Source: Bog-473 sp963743785
GTDB lineage: Bacteria; Actinomycetota; Acidimicrobiia; Acidimicrobiales; RAAP-2
Direction: 5' to 3'
DNA length: 64,000 nucleotides
Assembly (NCBI GenBank): GCA_963743785.1
Contig: CAVURD010000002.1
Coordinates: 1 to 64,000 of the forward strand
Position numbers and translations under genes: made by a program
Shown here: one piece after another, positions 8,441 through 17,538 of the stretch
How positions within the stretch are numbered: the first letter of the stretch is position 1
Layout: every line of letters begins with the position of its first letter
The notes under the pieces: model-generated
What the model was told of the DNA's origin: nothing
Seen by the model: only the letters and a program-made list of their open reading frames with translations
Databases searched by the model: none

Positions 8441-8886
8441 CAGTTCTGGTCGGTAGTGGCGGCGTTTTCTGCGGCCGCGCGTTCGACGCCCTCGAGCTGG
8501 ACGAAAGCGAGCCTGAGCTGGGACAGAGCATCGAGCAGTGAGGGCTCGGCCTCTCCCAGACGCCCCTTGAGCCCATCGAGGAGGGCGCCCAGGCCATCAA
8601 TGGCCAACCGAGCCTGGAACAGCATGGGTGGTGTCTGGGACAGATAGACGGCCGCCAGCTCGAAGAGGCCGTAGCAGTGGTTGGCCACCACCACTTCGGC
8701 GGGCGAATTGGCCAGTTGCTGGCGCATGGCGTCGATTTCGGCCTGGGCCTCGGCGCTCAAGGGCTCCGCCTCGTCCGGCGGCTCGTCCGGCGGGGCCGAG
8801 CCTCCGGGTGGGGGCGATGCTGGAGGGGCGGCGCCACCCTCCTTCTCAGGGAAATGCTCGCCCGACGGTGTCCAAAGACTGCTCAT
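8440..8886 (-). CDS. DUF1844 family protein
   Basis: 148 residues: an acidic, Pro-rich N-terminal third, then a helical domain (E-I-D-A-M-R-Q-Q-L ... V-V-V-A-N-H-C-Y-G-L-F-E-L-A-A-V-Y-L) that matches DUF1844. Genes of this family are commonly found beside infC in Actinobacteria, as here. The function is unknown. A TAGAGT hexamer lies exactly 6 nt upstream of the ATG and there is no ribosome binding site, so the mRNA is probably leaderless. Confidence 0.75.
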   Translation of the reverse strand: MSSLWTPSGEHFPEKEGGAAPPASPPPGGSAPPDEPPDEAEPLSAEAQAEIDAMRQQLANSPAEVVVANHCYGLFELAAVYLSQTPPMLFQARLAIDGLGALLDGLKGRLGEAEPSLLDALSQLRLAFVQLEGVERAAAENAATTDQN

Positions 8887-9080
8887 GCTGGTACTCTATG
8901 CGTCTTGACTACATGGAAGCGGGGCCTCTACGGGGGTCTCCACCTGGCCACATGTCCGATGACTGGACCGAGTGCGCCAGGTTGATGGTTCTCCGGCGCG
9001 GGTCCCGCCCGCTGGTCGGCCTCGCTCCTCCGAATGGCTTGCGGAAAGACCGCGGGCCCGAGTGAGAGGTGTGATGCCGC

Positions 9081-10277
<1,197 letters not shown>

Positions 10278-10281
10278 CGTA

Positions 10282-10476
10282 ATGCCGAAGATGAAGACGG
10301 ACAAGGGCGCCGCCAAGCGCATCAAGGTCACAGGGACCGGCCGCCTGCGTCGGCGTAAGGCATTCCGGTCACACCTCTTGGAAAAGAAGACCAGCGTTCG
10401 TACCCGGCGCCTGGGTCGTGAGACCGAGATAGCCAAGGCGGACGAGCGAGCGGTGCGAAGGATGCTCGGCATCTAA
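10282..10476 (+). CDS. rpmI: 50S ribosomal protein L35
   Basis: 64 residues: MPKMKTDKGAAKRIKVTGTG, then the basic R-L-R-R-R-K-A-F-R-S-H-L-L-E-K-K and terminal R-R-M-L-G-I. This is a standard short bL35. GAAGAAGG precedes the ATG, which lies 4 bp after the infC stop, giving the classic infC-rpmI-rplT order. Confidence 0.95.
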   Translation: MPKMKTDKGAAKRIKVTGTGRLRRRKAFRSHLLEKKTSVRTRRLGRETEIAKADERAVRRMLGI

Positions 10477-10481
10477 TTGGC

Positions 10482-10550
10482 TGAAGCGCCTTCGGAGAAT
10501 TGCCCGAAGCGTAATCGCCCGAAACGTCTTCGGAGTTTGTGCCCGAAGCT
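10482..10550. promoter_or_regulatory. Two similar hairpin units between rpmI and rplT
   Basis: The 119-bp rpmI-rplT gap holds two related units (10482-10511 and 10520-10550). Each combines GAAGCG/GAAACG, CTTCGGAG and GCCCGAAGC, so that CGAAG and CTTCG pairs can form alternative stems. In several bacteria L20 represses its own operon through mRNA structure. That this element does so is inference. Confidence 0.4.
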
Positions 10551-10595
10551 GATTCGGGACACGACGAGTGGAACGAGAAGAGAGGAGCATCCCCA

Positions 10596-10979
10596 GTGGC
10601 CAGAGTCAAGCGATCCGTTCATGGGCGCAAGCACCACCGCGCCGTTCTGGAACAGGCGAAGGGATACTACGGAAACAAGAGTCGGACGTACCGTGCGGCC
10701 AACGAGCAGCTCATGCATTCGATGCAGTACGCCTACCGGGACCGCCGGGCCCGCAAGGGTGACTTTCGCAAGCTGTGGATCCAGCGCATCAATGCCGCCG
10801 CTCGGTTACACGGCATGAGCTACAGCCGGTTGATCAATGGACTGCACCTGGCCGGCATCGAGGTCGATCGCAAGGTGCTGGCCGACCTGGCCGTCACCGA
10901 CGCCGACGCCTTTGGTGCGTTGGTCGAGGCCGCACAGGACGCGCTCTCCAGCGCGCCCGTCGCCGAGGTCGCTTCCTGA
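10596..10979 (+). CDS. rplT: 50S ribosomal protein L20
   Basis: The start is the GTG giving M-A-R-V-K-R-S-V-H-G-R-K-H-H-R, the usual L20 N-terminus, with AGAGGAG nine bases upstream; a start at 10539 would add non-family residues. It contains G-Y-Y-G-N-K-S-R-T-Y-R-A-A-N-E-Q and R-K-G-D-F-R-K-L-W-I-Q-R-I-N-A-A. 127 aa, with a slightly extended Ala-rich C-terminus. It binds 23S rRNA early in 50S assembly. Confidence 0.95.
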   Translation: MARVKRSVHGRKHHRAVLEQAKGYYGNKSRTYRAANEQLMHSMQYAYRDRRARKGDFRKLWIQRINAAARLHGMSYSRLINGLHLAGIEVDRKVLADLAVTDADAFGALVEAAQDALSSAPVAEVAS

Positions 10980-11797
10980 GTCAACCATTAGCGTTCACGC
11001 ACCGGCGGGTTCGCCGTCTGCGTGGGTTGCTGCAAAAACACTCGGCGCGCTGGAGCGAGCGGGTCTTCGTCGCCGAAGGCGCTGAGCTCCTCCGCACGGC
11101 GTTGCGGGCGGGTAGGGCCGTCGAGTCGGTCTATGTGGCGCCGTCCGGGGCCGACGACCCGCTGACCCGGGAAGCCTGCGACGGTGCCCTGGTCGCCGGC
11201 GCGCGTCTCTTTGGGCTGGCTCCGGGCGTGCTCGAACGGGTGGCCGACACGGTGACGCCGCAGCCGGTGTTGACCGTCCTCCCCATGCTGGACGAACCGA
11301 TGGCGCCGGGCTCCGGACGGCCCGAGGATCATCCCCTCATCGTGGTCACGGTCGACGTGCGCGACCCGGGGAACGCCGGGACCGTGCTCCGCACCGCCGA
11401 CGCCGCCGGCGTGAGCTCGGTAATCTTCAGCGGCGACTCGGTTGACCCCTACAACCCCAAGACCGTCCGGGCCTCGGCGGGGTCCCTCTTCCACGTCCCC
11501 TTCACCGTGCAGGCGGACCCGGTACTTCTGGCCACCTCGCTGGCCGCGGCGGGCTACCGCACCTTGGCCACCTTGGTGAGGGAGGCCGACGACTACGCCG
11601 CCCTCGACTGGTCGGTGCCCACGGCGCTGTTCCTCGGCAACGAGTCGGCCGGCCTCGGGGCCGAGGTGGTCGAGGCCATCGGGGGCTCGGTGATGGTCCC
11701 GATGGAGGGTCGGGCCGAGTCCCTCAACGTCGGCATGGCCTGTGCGGTCATCTGTTTTGAGGCACTCCGTCAGCGTCGAGGCCGTGGTGCCGGCTGA
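10976..11797 (+). CDS. TrmH/SpoU-family RNA 2'-O-methyltransferase
   Basis: The SPOUT fold signatures are present: D-V-R-D-P-G-N-A-G-T-V-L-R-T-A-D-A-A-G (motif 1), F-L-G-N-E-S-A-G-L-G (motif 2) and V-M-V-P-M-E-G-R-A-E-S-L-N-V-G-M-A (motif 3, knot). An N-terminal substrate-binding domain precedes them. Homologues beside rplT/pheS act on rRNA or tRNA; the exact target is not readable. The start is unclear. The N-terminal similarity begins near H-R-R-V-R-R-L, where no ATG, GTG or TTG exists; a CTG at 10976 overlapping the rplT stop is the nearest candidate, while the first ATG in frame (10775) lies deep inside rplT. Confidence 0.8.
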   Translation: MSQPLAFTHRRVRRLRGLLQKHSARWSERVFVAEGAELLRTALRAGRAVESVYVAPSGADDPLTREACDGALVAGARLFGLAPGVLERVADTVTPQPVLTVLPMLDEPMAPGSGRPEDHPLIVVTVDVRDPGNAGTVLRTADAAGVSSVIFSGDSVDPYNPKTVRASAGSLFHVPFTVQADPVLLATSLAAAGYRTLATLVREADDYAALDWSVPTALFLGNESAGLGAEVVEAIGGSVMVPMEGRAESLNVGMACAVICFEALRQRRGRGAG

Positions 11798-11910
11798 TCG
11801 GAAGACGACAAACGTCATTGGCTCGACCGGTGGCATCTACGATTTGAGGCGAAGCCTCGCAGTGACCTGTCCACGGGTCCCGATGACGGCACAGAGGAAG
11901 ACGCGGAAAC

Positions 11911-12981
11911 ATGACTGTCAGTAGTTCGATTGATCCTGAGCAGATCACCCGGGAGGGCGAGGCGGCCATTGCCGCCGCCGCGTCCACCGATGCCTTGGCG
12001 TCGGTCGAGACCGAGTGGCTCGGCAAGCGCTCGGTCCTGGCCCGGGCCCACCGCTCGGTCGGCACCCTCGATCCCGAGGAACGCAAGGAAGCCGGACGGC
12101 GGCTCCAAGGTGTCCGGGCCGCGCTCGAGGGCCGGCTTGAGGCCCGCCGGACCGAGCTGGCCGGGTCGGAACGTGCCGCCGCGCTGGTCTCGGACCGCCT
12201 CGACCTGACCGAGGTCATTCCCGAACAGGTCACCTCTCCCCAAGCCCGCGGTCACCTGCACCTGGTCACCCAGGCGCGCGACGAGCTGGAAGACGTCTTC
12301 GTGGGCATGGGCTACGAAGTGGCCGAAGGCCCGGAGGCCGAATCGGATTGGTACAACTTCGGGGCCCTCAACATGCCGCCGGCCCATCCGGCCCGGGGCA
12401 TGTACGACACCATGTACCTCGACATCGGCGAGCCCGAAACGGTCTTGCTGCGCACCCACACCTCGCCGGTCCAGATCCACCTGATGGAAGCAGCGGTGCG
12501 CGACGACACCCTGCCCATCCATGCCGTGATGCCCGGTAAATGCTTCCGACTCGATACGCCCGACGCTCGCCACCTTCCGGTGTTCAACCAGATCGAGGGC
12601 CTGGTGGTCGACCGCGGCATCACGTTCGGTGACCTGGCCGGGACCATCCAGACCTTCACGTCGGCCTATTTCGGGGAGGGGATGCAGTCACGCCTTCGCC
12701 CGTCCTATTTCCCCTTCACCGAGCCCTCGGCCGAGTTCGAGATCACGTGTGCCATCTGCCGGGGGAGTGGGTGCCGGACCTGCTCGCACACCGGGTGGGT
12801 GGAGCTGGGAGGGTGCGGCATGGTCGATCCCGCCGTGTTCGCCGCCGTCGGCATCGACGCCGAGGAGTGGTCCGGCTTCGCCTTCGGCTTCGGCATTGAC
12901 CGCTGCGCCTTGATGCGCTACGAGATCCCCGACATCCGCTCCTTCATGGAGAACGACATCCGATTCCTGTCTCAGTTTTGA
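11911..12981 (+). CDS. pheS: Phenylalanine-tRNA ligase alpha subunit
   Basis: Catalytic subunit of the alpha2-beta2 enzyme. An N-terminal coiled-coil segment (about residues 1-90) is followed by the class II core: motif 2 near F-R-L-D-T-P-D-A-R-H, F-N-Q-I-E-G-L-V-V-D-R-G, R-P-S-Y-F-P-F-T-E-P-S-A-E, and motif 3 G-F-G-I-D-R-C-A-L-M-R-Y. A four-cysteine cluster (C-A-I-C-R-G-S-G-C-R-T-C) precedes G-C-G-M-V, as in several bacterial PheS. 356 aa. An AGAGGAAG site lies before the ATG. pheT follows after 28 bp. Confidence 0.95.
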   Translation: MTVSSSIDPEQITREGEAAIAAAASTDALASVETEWLGKRSVLARAHRSVGTLDPEERKEAGRRLQGVRAALEGRLEARRTELAGSERAAALVSDRLDLTEVIPEQVTSPQARGHLHLVTQARDELEDVFVGMGYEVAEGPEAESDWYNFGALNMPPAHPARGMYDTMYLDIGEPETVLLRTHTSPVQIHLMEAAVRDDTLPIHAVMPGKCFRLDTPDARHLPVFNQIEGLVVDRGITFGDLAGTIQTFTSAYFGEGMQSRLRPSYFPFTEPSAEFEITCAICRGSGCRTCSHTGWVELGGCGMVDPAVFAAVGIDAEEWSGFAFGFGIDRCALMRYEIPDIRSFMENDIRFLSQF

Positions 12982-13009
12982 GATAGTCCACCCGACGAGA
13001 AAGACATTC

Positions 13010-15544
13010 GTGCGAGCTCCACTCAGTTGGCTTCGTGACTTCGCTCCGTTCCCCGATGACATCGGGGTGCTCGCGGCCGCCCTCGATGACCTGGGACTGG
13101 TGGTCGAAGGTGTCGAGCGAGTGGGCGAGGGCCTCGAAGACGTCGTGGTCAGCCGGGTCACCGAGATCACGGCCATCAAGGGAGCCGACCGCATCCGCCG
13201 CGTCCTGGTCGATGCCGGTGGCGAACCGCTCGAGATCGTCTGTGGCGCCACCAACTTCTCCGTCGGTGACCGGGTGCCGCTGGCCCCCGTGGGCGCCGTC
13301 CTTCCCGACGGCTCCGAAATCGGTTTCCGCAAGATGAAGGGGATCGCGTCCAACGGCATGCTGTGCTCGGGTGTCGAGCTCGGCCTGTCCGAAGACGGTG
13401 CCGGCCTCCTGGTCCTCCCCGACGATGTGGTGGCCGAGCCCGGGACCCCCCTGATGGTGGCGCTCGGCCTCGAGGCGGACACCGTGTTCGACATCACCGT
13501 GGAGGGCAATCGACCCGATGCGTGGTGCATCACCGGCATTGCCCGAGACCTGGCGGCGCGTCTCCATCTCGACTTCAGCTTGCCCGATCCACCCGAACCC
13601 GCGCCGTCGGGTCTGCCCGTAGCCGAGGCGGCGGTGGCCAGCGTGGAGGCGCCGGACCTGTGTCCACGCCTCGTGGTGGCGGTGGTCACCGACGTCGTGG
13701 TGCGGCCTTCGCCGCCGTGGTTGGCCCGGCGTCTCACCCTGGCCGGCATGCGGCCCATCAACAACGTCGTCGACGCGTCGAACTACGTCATGCTCGAACG
13801 GGGACAGCCCACCCACCCCTACGACATGGCGCACCTCCCGGGCCGTGGCCTGATCGTCCGACAAGCTCGACCCGGTGAGTCGATCGAGACCCTCGACGGC
13901 CTGACCCGTATCGTGGGGCAACCCGGTCGAGGTATGGACGACACCGGCCAGGACTGCCTGATCTGCGACGCCGAGGGAACGCCGATCGGCCTCGCCGGCA
14001 TCATGGGAGGCGCCTCGTCGGAGATCTCGCAGTCGACGACCGAGGTGCTGCTCGAGGCGGCCTATTTCGCCCCGATGGCGATCGCCCGCACCTCGAAGCG
14101 GTTGGGATTGCGCACCGAGGCCTCGGCCCGCTTCGAGCGTGGCTGCGATCCCGGTGCCATCGCCGCCGCCGTCAGCCGCTTCTCTCAGCTGCTGGGTGAG
14201 AGCACACCCGGGCTCAAGGTTGCCGACGGCGCGCTCAGGATCGACGGCGACGTGCCGGCTCCCTTCGAGATCCACGTACCCGTCGCCCGCGTGCAGCGAC
14301 AGGTCGGGGTGCCCTTGACCGCAGCAACCATCACTGACCTCTTGGAGCCCATCGGGTTCCGTTGTCGCCCCCGCGGCGGGGACCACCTTGGCGTCGTGGT
14401 ACCGACCAACCGACCGGACGTGCGCCCGGCTCCCTACGGGATCGACGACATCATTGAAGAGGTGGCTCGTACCTTCGGGTACGCCAACGTCCCCCGCCGT
14501 ACCCCGAGCTGGCCCGAACCAGGTCGGCTCACCGTGCGCCAGCGGGCGCGGCGCCAGGTCAAGGACGTGCTCTGCGGCATCGGGGCATCCGAGGGGTGGA
14601 CGAACTCCTTTGTGTCCGAAGACGACCACCAACGGGTGGGTCTCACCGGTCCGGCCGTGCGGGTGAGCAACCCTCTGGACGCAGCAGAGCCCTATCTGCG
14701 GCGGTCCCTCATGCCGGGGCTGCTGGGCGCGTTGGCCTACAACGCCAGCCGCCGCCAGGGAGCCATTCGGCTGTACGAAGTGGGGACGGTGTTCTCGCAC
14801 CCCGACGAGGGTGCCCCACGGGTGGTGGAGCGGAGCGGGACCGATGGATCGCAGACGGCCTTGCTCCCCGGCGAGCGAGAACTGCTCGGCGCGGTGTTCG
14901 CCGCAGACGACGACGATGCCCGGAGCGCGGTCGCGGCCTGGCGAGTGCTGGCCGACGCCGTCCGGGCGACCGGCGTGCACCTGGTGGCGCCGAGCGACGG
15001 TGCCGGCCCTCTGCCGGGTCTCCATCCCACCCGGTCGGCCCGTCTCGAGGTCGACGGGCCCACGGGGCAACGTGGTGGTGCCGGGCGCGTGATCGGCGCC
15101 GTCGGCGAGATCGATCCCGAAGTCGCCGTTGCGTTCGGGCTGACCCGAACCACCGGAGCCGGCACGTCGCCCCGGCGGGTCGGGTGGCTCGAAGTCGACC
15201 TGGGCCTGCTCCTCGATGAGAGAGTGGTGCCCCGCCGCGCCACCGTAGGTGCGGCCGTGAGTCGTTTCCCGTCCTCCGACATCGACCTCGCTCTTGTGGT
15301 CCGGGACGAGGTATCGGCCGAACGGGTGGCCGAGGTGCTGGGCGCTCCAGCGGGAGACCTGCTCGAATCGGTGAAGCTGTTCGACGTCTACCGGGGGGGC
15401 AATGTCCCCGAGGGTTCGCGCAGCCTCGCCTTCCGGTTGCGCTTCTGCTCGTCCGATCACACCCTGACCGATGACGAGGTGGGCACGCTGCGGGCCGCCT
15501 CTATCGACGCTGCCGCATCAGCCTTCGGGGCGGTGCTGCGCTGA
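13010..15544 (+). CDS. pheT: Phenylalanine-tRNA ligase beta subunit
   Basis: 844 residues, normal for the family. Domains in order: an EMAP-like tRNA-binding domain (about 40-150, with C-G-A-T-N-F and S-N-G-M-L-C-S), B3/B4 editing domain (E-G-N-R-P-D onwards), B5 domain, a non-catalytic class II-like core, and the C-terminal FDX-ACB anticodon-binding domain (F-P-S-S-D-I-D-L-A-L-V ... L-F-D-V-Y-R-G). The start is a GTG with GAGAAAG upstream. The long open frame on the opposite strand is a composition effect. Confidence 0.95.
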   Translation: MRAPLSWLRDFAPFPDDIGVLAAALDDLGLVVEGVERVGEGLEDVVVSRVTEITAIKGADRIRRVLVDAGGEPLEIVCGATNFSVGDRVPLAPVGAVLPDGSEIGFRKMKGIASNGMLCSGVELGLSEDGAGLLVLPDDVVAEPGTPLMVALGLEADTVFDITVEGNRPDAWCITGIARDLAARLHLDFSLPDPPEPAPSGLPVAEAAVASVEAPDLCPRLVVAVVTDVVVRPSPPWLARRLTLAGMRPINNVVDASNYVMLERGQPTHPYDMAHLPGRGLIVRQARPGESIETLDGLTRIVGQPGRGMDDTGQDCLICDAEGTPIGLAGIMGGASSEISQSTTEVLLEAAYFAPMAIARTSKRLGLRTEASARFERGCDPGAIAAAVSRFSQLLGESTPGLKVADGALRIDGDVPAPFEIHVPVARVQRQVGVPLTAATITDLLEPIGFRCRPRGGDHLGVVVPTNRPDVRPAPYGIDDIIEEVARTFGYANVPRRTPSWPEPGRLTVRQRARRQVKDVLCGIGASEGWTNSFVSEDDHQRVGLTGPAVRVSNPLDAAEPYLRRSLMPGLLGALAYNASRRQGAIRLYEVGTVFSHPDEGAPRVVERSGTDGSQTALLPGERELLGAVFAADDDDARSAVAAWRVLADAVRATGVHLVAPSDGAGPLPGLHPTRSARLEVDGPTGQRGGAGRVIGAVGEIDPEVAVAFGLTRTTGAGTSPRRVGWLEVDLGLLLDERVVPRRATVGAAVSRFPSSDIDLALVVRDEVSAERVAEVLGAPAGDLLESVKLFDVYRGGNVPEGSRSLAFRLRFCSSDHTLTDDEVGTLRAASIDAAASAFGAVLR

Positions 15545-15581
15545 CCTGACCTGCGCCGACCGCGCCGACCTGACCTACCCC

Positions 15582-15977
15582 TCAGTCGCCGGTCAGCCGG
15601 GCCTGTCGTTCGAACTCACCCATGTCGAAGTAGTCGCGCCAGCGGACGACCAGTCCACCGACGGTGTGAATGACCGAGCAACCGTGCAGCGTCACCGCCG
15701 GTCCGTGGGGAAGATGGCCGTGGCTGACCCATTCGATGGATCCGCCCCGGTCGTCACCCGCAGTGGTGGTGACGCGCATCGACCAATCGGCGAAGGCGGC
15801 CCGGGTCATGGCGAAGACCGAGGCCACGTCCTCCGTGCGGTCGTTCACCGGGTCCTGGTAGGTGCCACGGGGAGCGAAGAGGGCCACCCAGTCGGCATCG
15901 GTCGCGTCAGGCGTCATCGTCAACGTGTCGACCGCTCTGATCGCCCAGTCGCTCCAGGTCACCGGCGTCACTGCCAA
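15582..15977 (-). CDS. SnoaL-like (NTF2 fold) protein
   Basis: 131 residues with the pattern of SnoaL/limonene-epoxide-hydrolase-like proteins: A-D-W-V-A-L-F-A-P-R-G-T-Y-Q-D-P near residues 28-43 and a C-terminal W-R-D-Y-F-D-M-G-E-F. Family members bind small hydrophobic ligands or act as cyclases or hydrolases; the substrate is unknown. The start is uncertain (TTG at 15977, or a GTG two codons later). It lies 15 bp downstream of a VOC protein gene and probably forms an operon with it. Confidence 0.65.
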   Translation of the reverse strand: MAVTPVTWSDWAIRAVDTLTMTPDATDADWVALFAPRGTYQDPVNDRTEDVASVFAMTRAAFADWSMRVTTTAGDDRGGSIEWVSHGHLPHGPAVTLHGCSVIHTVGGLVVRWRDYFDMGEFERQARLTGD

Positions 15978-15992
15978 AGCCGGCGCGTGGGG

Positions 15993-16364
15993 CTATGCCT
16001 CCGCCACGTGACAGACCGCCTCGATGTTGTGCCCGTCTGGGTCGCGCACGAAGGCTCCGTAGTAATTGTCGTGGTATTCGGGGAAGACCCGGGGCCGGTG
16101 GAGCACCTCGGCCCCGATGCCCACCGCGGCCTCGTGAAAGGCCCGGACCGCGTCACGGCTCCCCGCCCGAAAGGCGATGTGCAGCTCCCGGTCTTGAGCC
16201 CGTTGGGCCGGGCAGAGCCAAAAAGAGCCGGGTTCGGGCCCGAAGAACCCAACGGCTGCTCCGTCCTCATGGCCAGCGGCAATCCCCAGAGGGGCCAGCA
16301 CGACCTCGTAGAAGGCGGTGCTGGCGGGGACACTGGTCACCTGCAGCGTGACGTGATCGATCAT
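15993..16364 (-). CDS. VOC (glyoxalase/bleomycin resistance fold) protein
   Basis: 123 residues: M-I-D-H-V-T-L-Q-V, then A-F-Y-E-V-V-L-A-P-L-G, H-I-A-F-R-A and a final V-R-D-P-D-G-H-N-I-E-A-V. These are the paired beta-alpha-beta-beta-beta modules of the VOC superfamily with metal-ligand-like His and Glu positions. GAAGGTGAGG precedes the ATG. The substrate cannot be read. Confidence 0.75.
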   Translation of the reverse strand: MIDHVTLQVTSVPASTAFYEVVLAPLGIAAGHEDGAAVGFFGPEPGSFWLCPAQRAQDRELHIAFRAGSRDAVRAFHEAAVGIGAEVLHRPRVFPEYHDNYYGAFVRDPDGHNIEAVCHVAEA

Positions 16365-16454
16365 GTCCTCACCTTCGCATTCGCTTCCTCACATTCGCGC
16401 CACTCGGCCGCGGTTGCCAGCTGCACGGCCGTCGCACCTCTCGCCGAGGACGTC

Positions 16455-16487
16455 TGCATGAGTATGCGGGATTATGTATACTGATGC
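16455..16487 (+). promoter_or_regulatory. Tandem ARG boxes overlapping the argC promoter
   Basis: Two imperfect palindromes, TGCATGAGTATGC (16455-16467) and TTATGTATACTGATGC (16472-16487), resemble actinobacterial/Bacillus ArgR operators. The second contains TATACT (16477-16482), a near-perfect -10 for a transcript starting about 17 nt before the argC ATG. Arginine-loaded ArgR, encoded in the same operon, would block it. The match is by eye. Confidence 0.65.
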
Positions 16488-16505
16488 GGTGAAGGCCAGG
16501 ATCAG

Positions 16506-17528
16506 ATGAAGGCGGGGATCATCGGTGGCTCCGGGTACACCGGGGCCGAGCTCCTGCGCTTGCTGGCCGGTCACCCCGACATCGACGTGACGGTGGTGAC
16601 GGCCCACGCCCACGCCGGCCAGGTGGTCGGGGAGCACACCCCGTCGTTGGCCGCCGCCTACCCCGGTCTGGTCTACGAGGCGGCCGACCCGGAGGTCATG
16701 GACGGCCTGGACCTGGTCTTCTGCGCCCTGCCCCACGGGGAGTCACAGCGCATCGTGCCCGAGCTGCGCACGCGTGTCGGGCTGATCGTTGACCTGGCGG
16801 CGGACTTCCGGCTCGGGGATCCCACCCTCTATCCCGCCTGGTACGGGGAGGCCCACCGGGCCCCGGAGCTCCTGGGCGAGGCCGTCTTCGGTCTGCCCGA
16901 GCTGTTCCGGAGCGACCTCAGCGGCGCCACCTTGATCGCCTCGGCCGGCTGCTACCCGACGGCGGCCGGGCTGGCCTTGGCCCCGTTGCTGCGGGCCGGG
17001 CTGATCGGGGCAAGCGGGATCATCGTCGATGCGGCCTCGGGCGTCTCCGGAGCCGGGCGCGCCCCCAAGGACGCGCTGCATTTCGGGACCGTCGACGAGG
17101 ACTTCGTGGCCTACGGCCTCCTGACCCACCGCCACACGCCCGAGATCGAGCGGATCCTCGGCGCCGAGGTCCTCTTCACCCCGCACCTCGCCCCCATGGT
17201 GCGGGGCATCCTGGCCACCTGCTACGCCCGCCCGGCCGACGGCGCCGGCACCCTGACCACCGACGACGTCATGGGTGCGCTGCACACCGCCTACGACGAC
17301 GAGCCCTTCATGGTGGTGACCGGCCAGCCCCCGTCGACCAAGGCCACCGCCGGGTCGAACTGCGCCCACGTCACGGCCCGGGTCGATCCGCGCACGGGCT
17401 GGGTGCTCTCCCTGTGCGCGCTGGACAACCTGGTCAAAGGGGCATCGGGCCAGGCCGTCCAGTGCGCCAACGCAGCACTGGGCCTCCCCGAGACGACCGG
17501 GCTGCCTCTCGCAGGCCTGTGCCCGTGA
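16506..17528 (+). CDS. argC: N-acetyl-gamma-glutamyl-phosphate reductase
   Basis: Third step of arginine synthesis: NADPH reduction of N-acetylglutamyl phosphate to the semialdehyde. It shows the Rossmann start G-I-I-G-G-S-G-Y-T-G-A-E-L-L-R, catalytic Cys149 in S-A-G-C-Y-P-T, and the conserved H-R-H-T-P-E-I and F-T-P-H-L-A-P-M. 340 aa. First gene of the operon, directly behind the ARG boxes. A GTGA motif sits at its end, with argJ 10 bp downstream. Confidence 0.95.
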   Translation: MKAGIIGGSGYTGAELLRLLAGHPDIDVTVVTAHAHAGQVVGEHTPSLAAAYPGLVYEAADPEVMDGLDLVFCALPHGESQRIVPELRTRVGLIVDLAADFRLGDPTLYPAWYGEAHRAPELLGEAVFGLPELFRSDLSGATLIASAGCYPTAAGLALAPLLRAGLIGASGIIVDAASGVSGAGRAPKDALHFGTVDEDFVAYGLLTHRHTPEIERILGAEVLFTPHLAPMVRGILATCYARPADGAGTLTTDDVMGALHTAYDDEPFMVVTGQPPSTKATAGSNCAHVTARVDPRTGWVLSLCALDNLVKGASGQAVQCANAALGLPETTGLPLAGLCP

Positions 17529-17538
17529 GCACGTACCC

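Noticed and set aside
11798..11910. T-box or attenuator before pheS
   Set aside because: No T-box motif or terminator with Phe codons is visible; only a short GGCGAAGCCTCGC stem.
12944..15460. 838-codon open frame on the minus strand opposite pheT
   Set aside because: pheT is complete with all domains; the antisense frame is a product of GC-rich codon bias and has no domain pattern.
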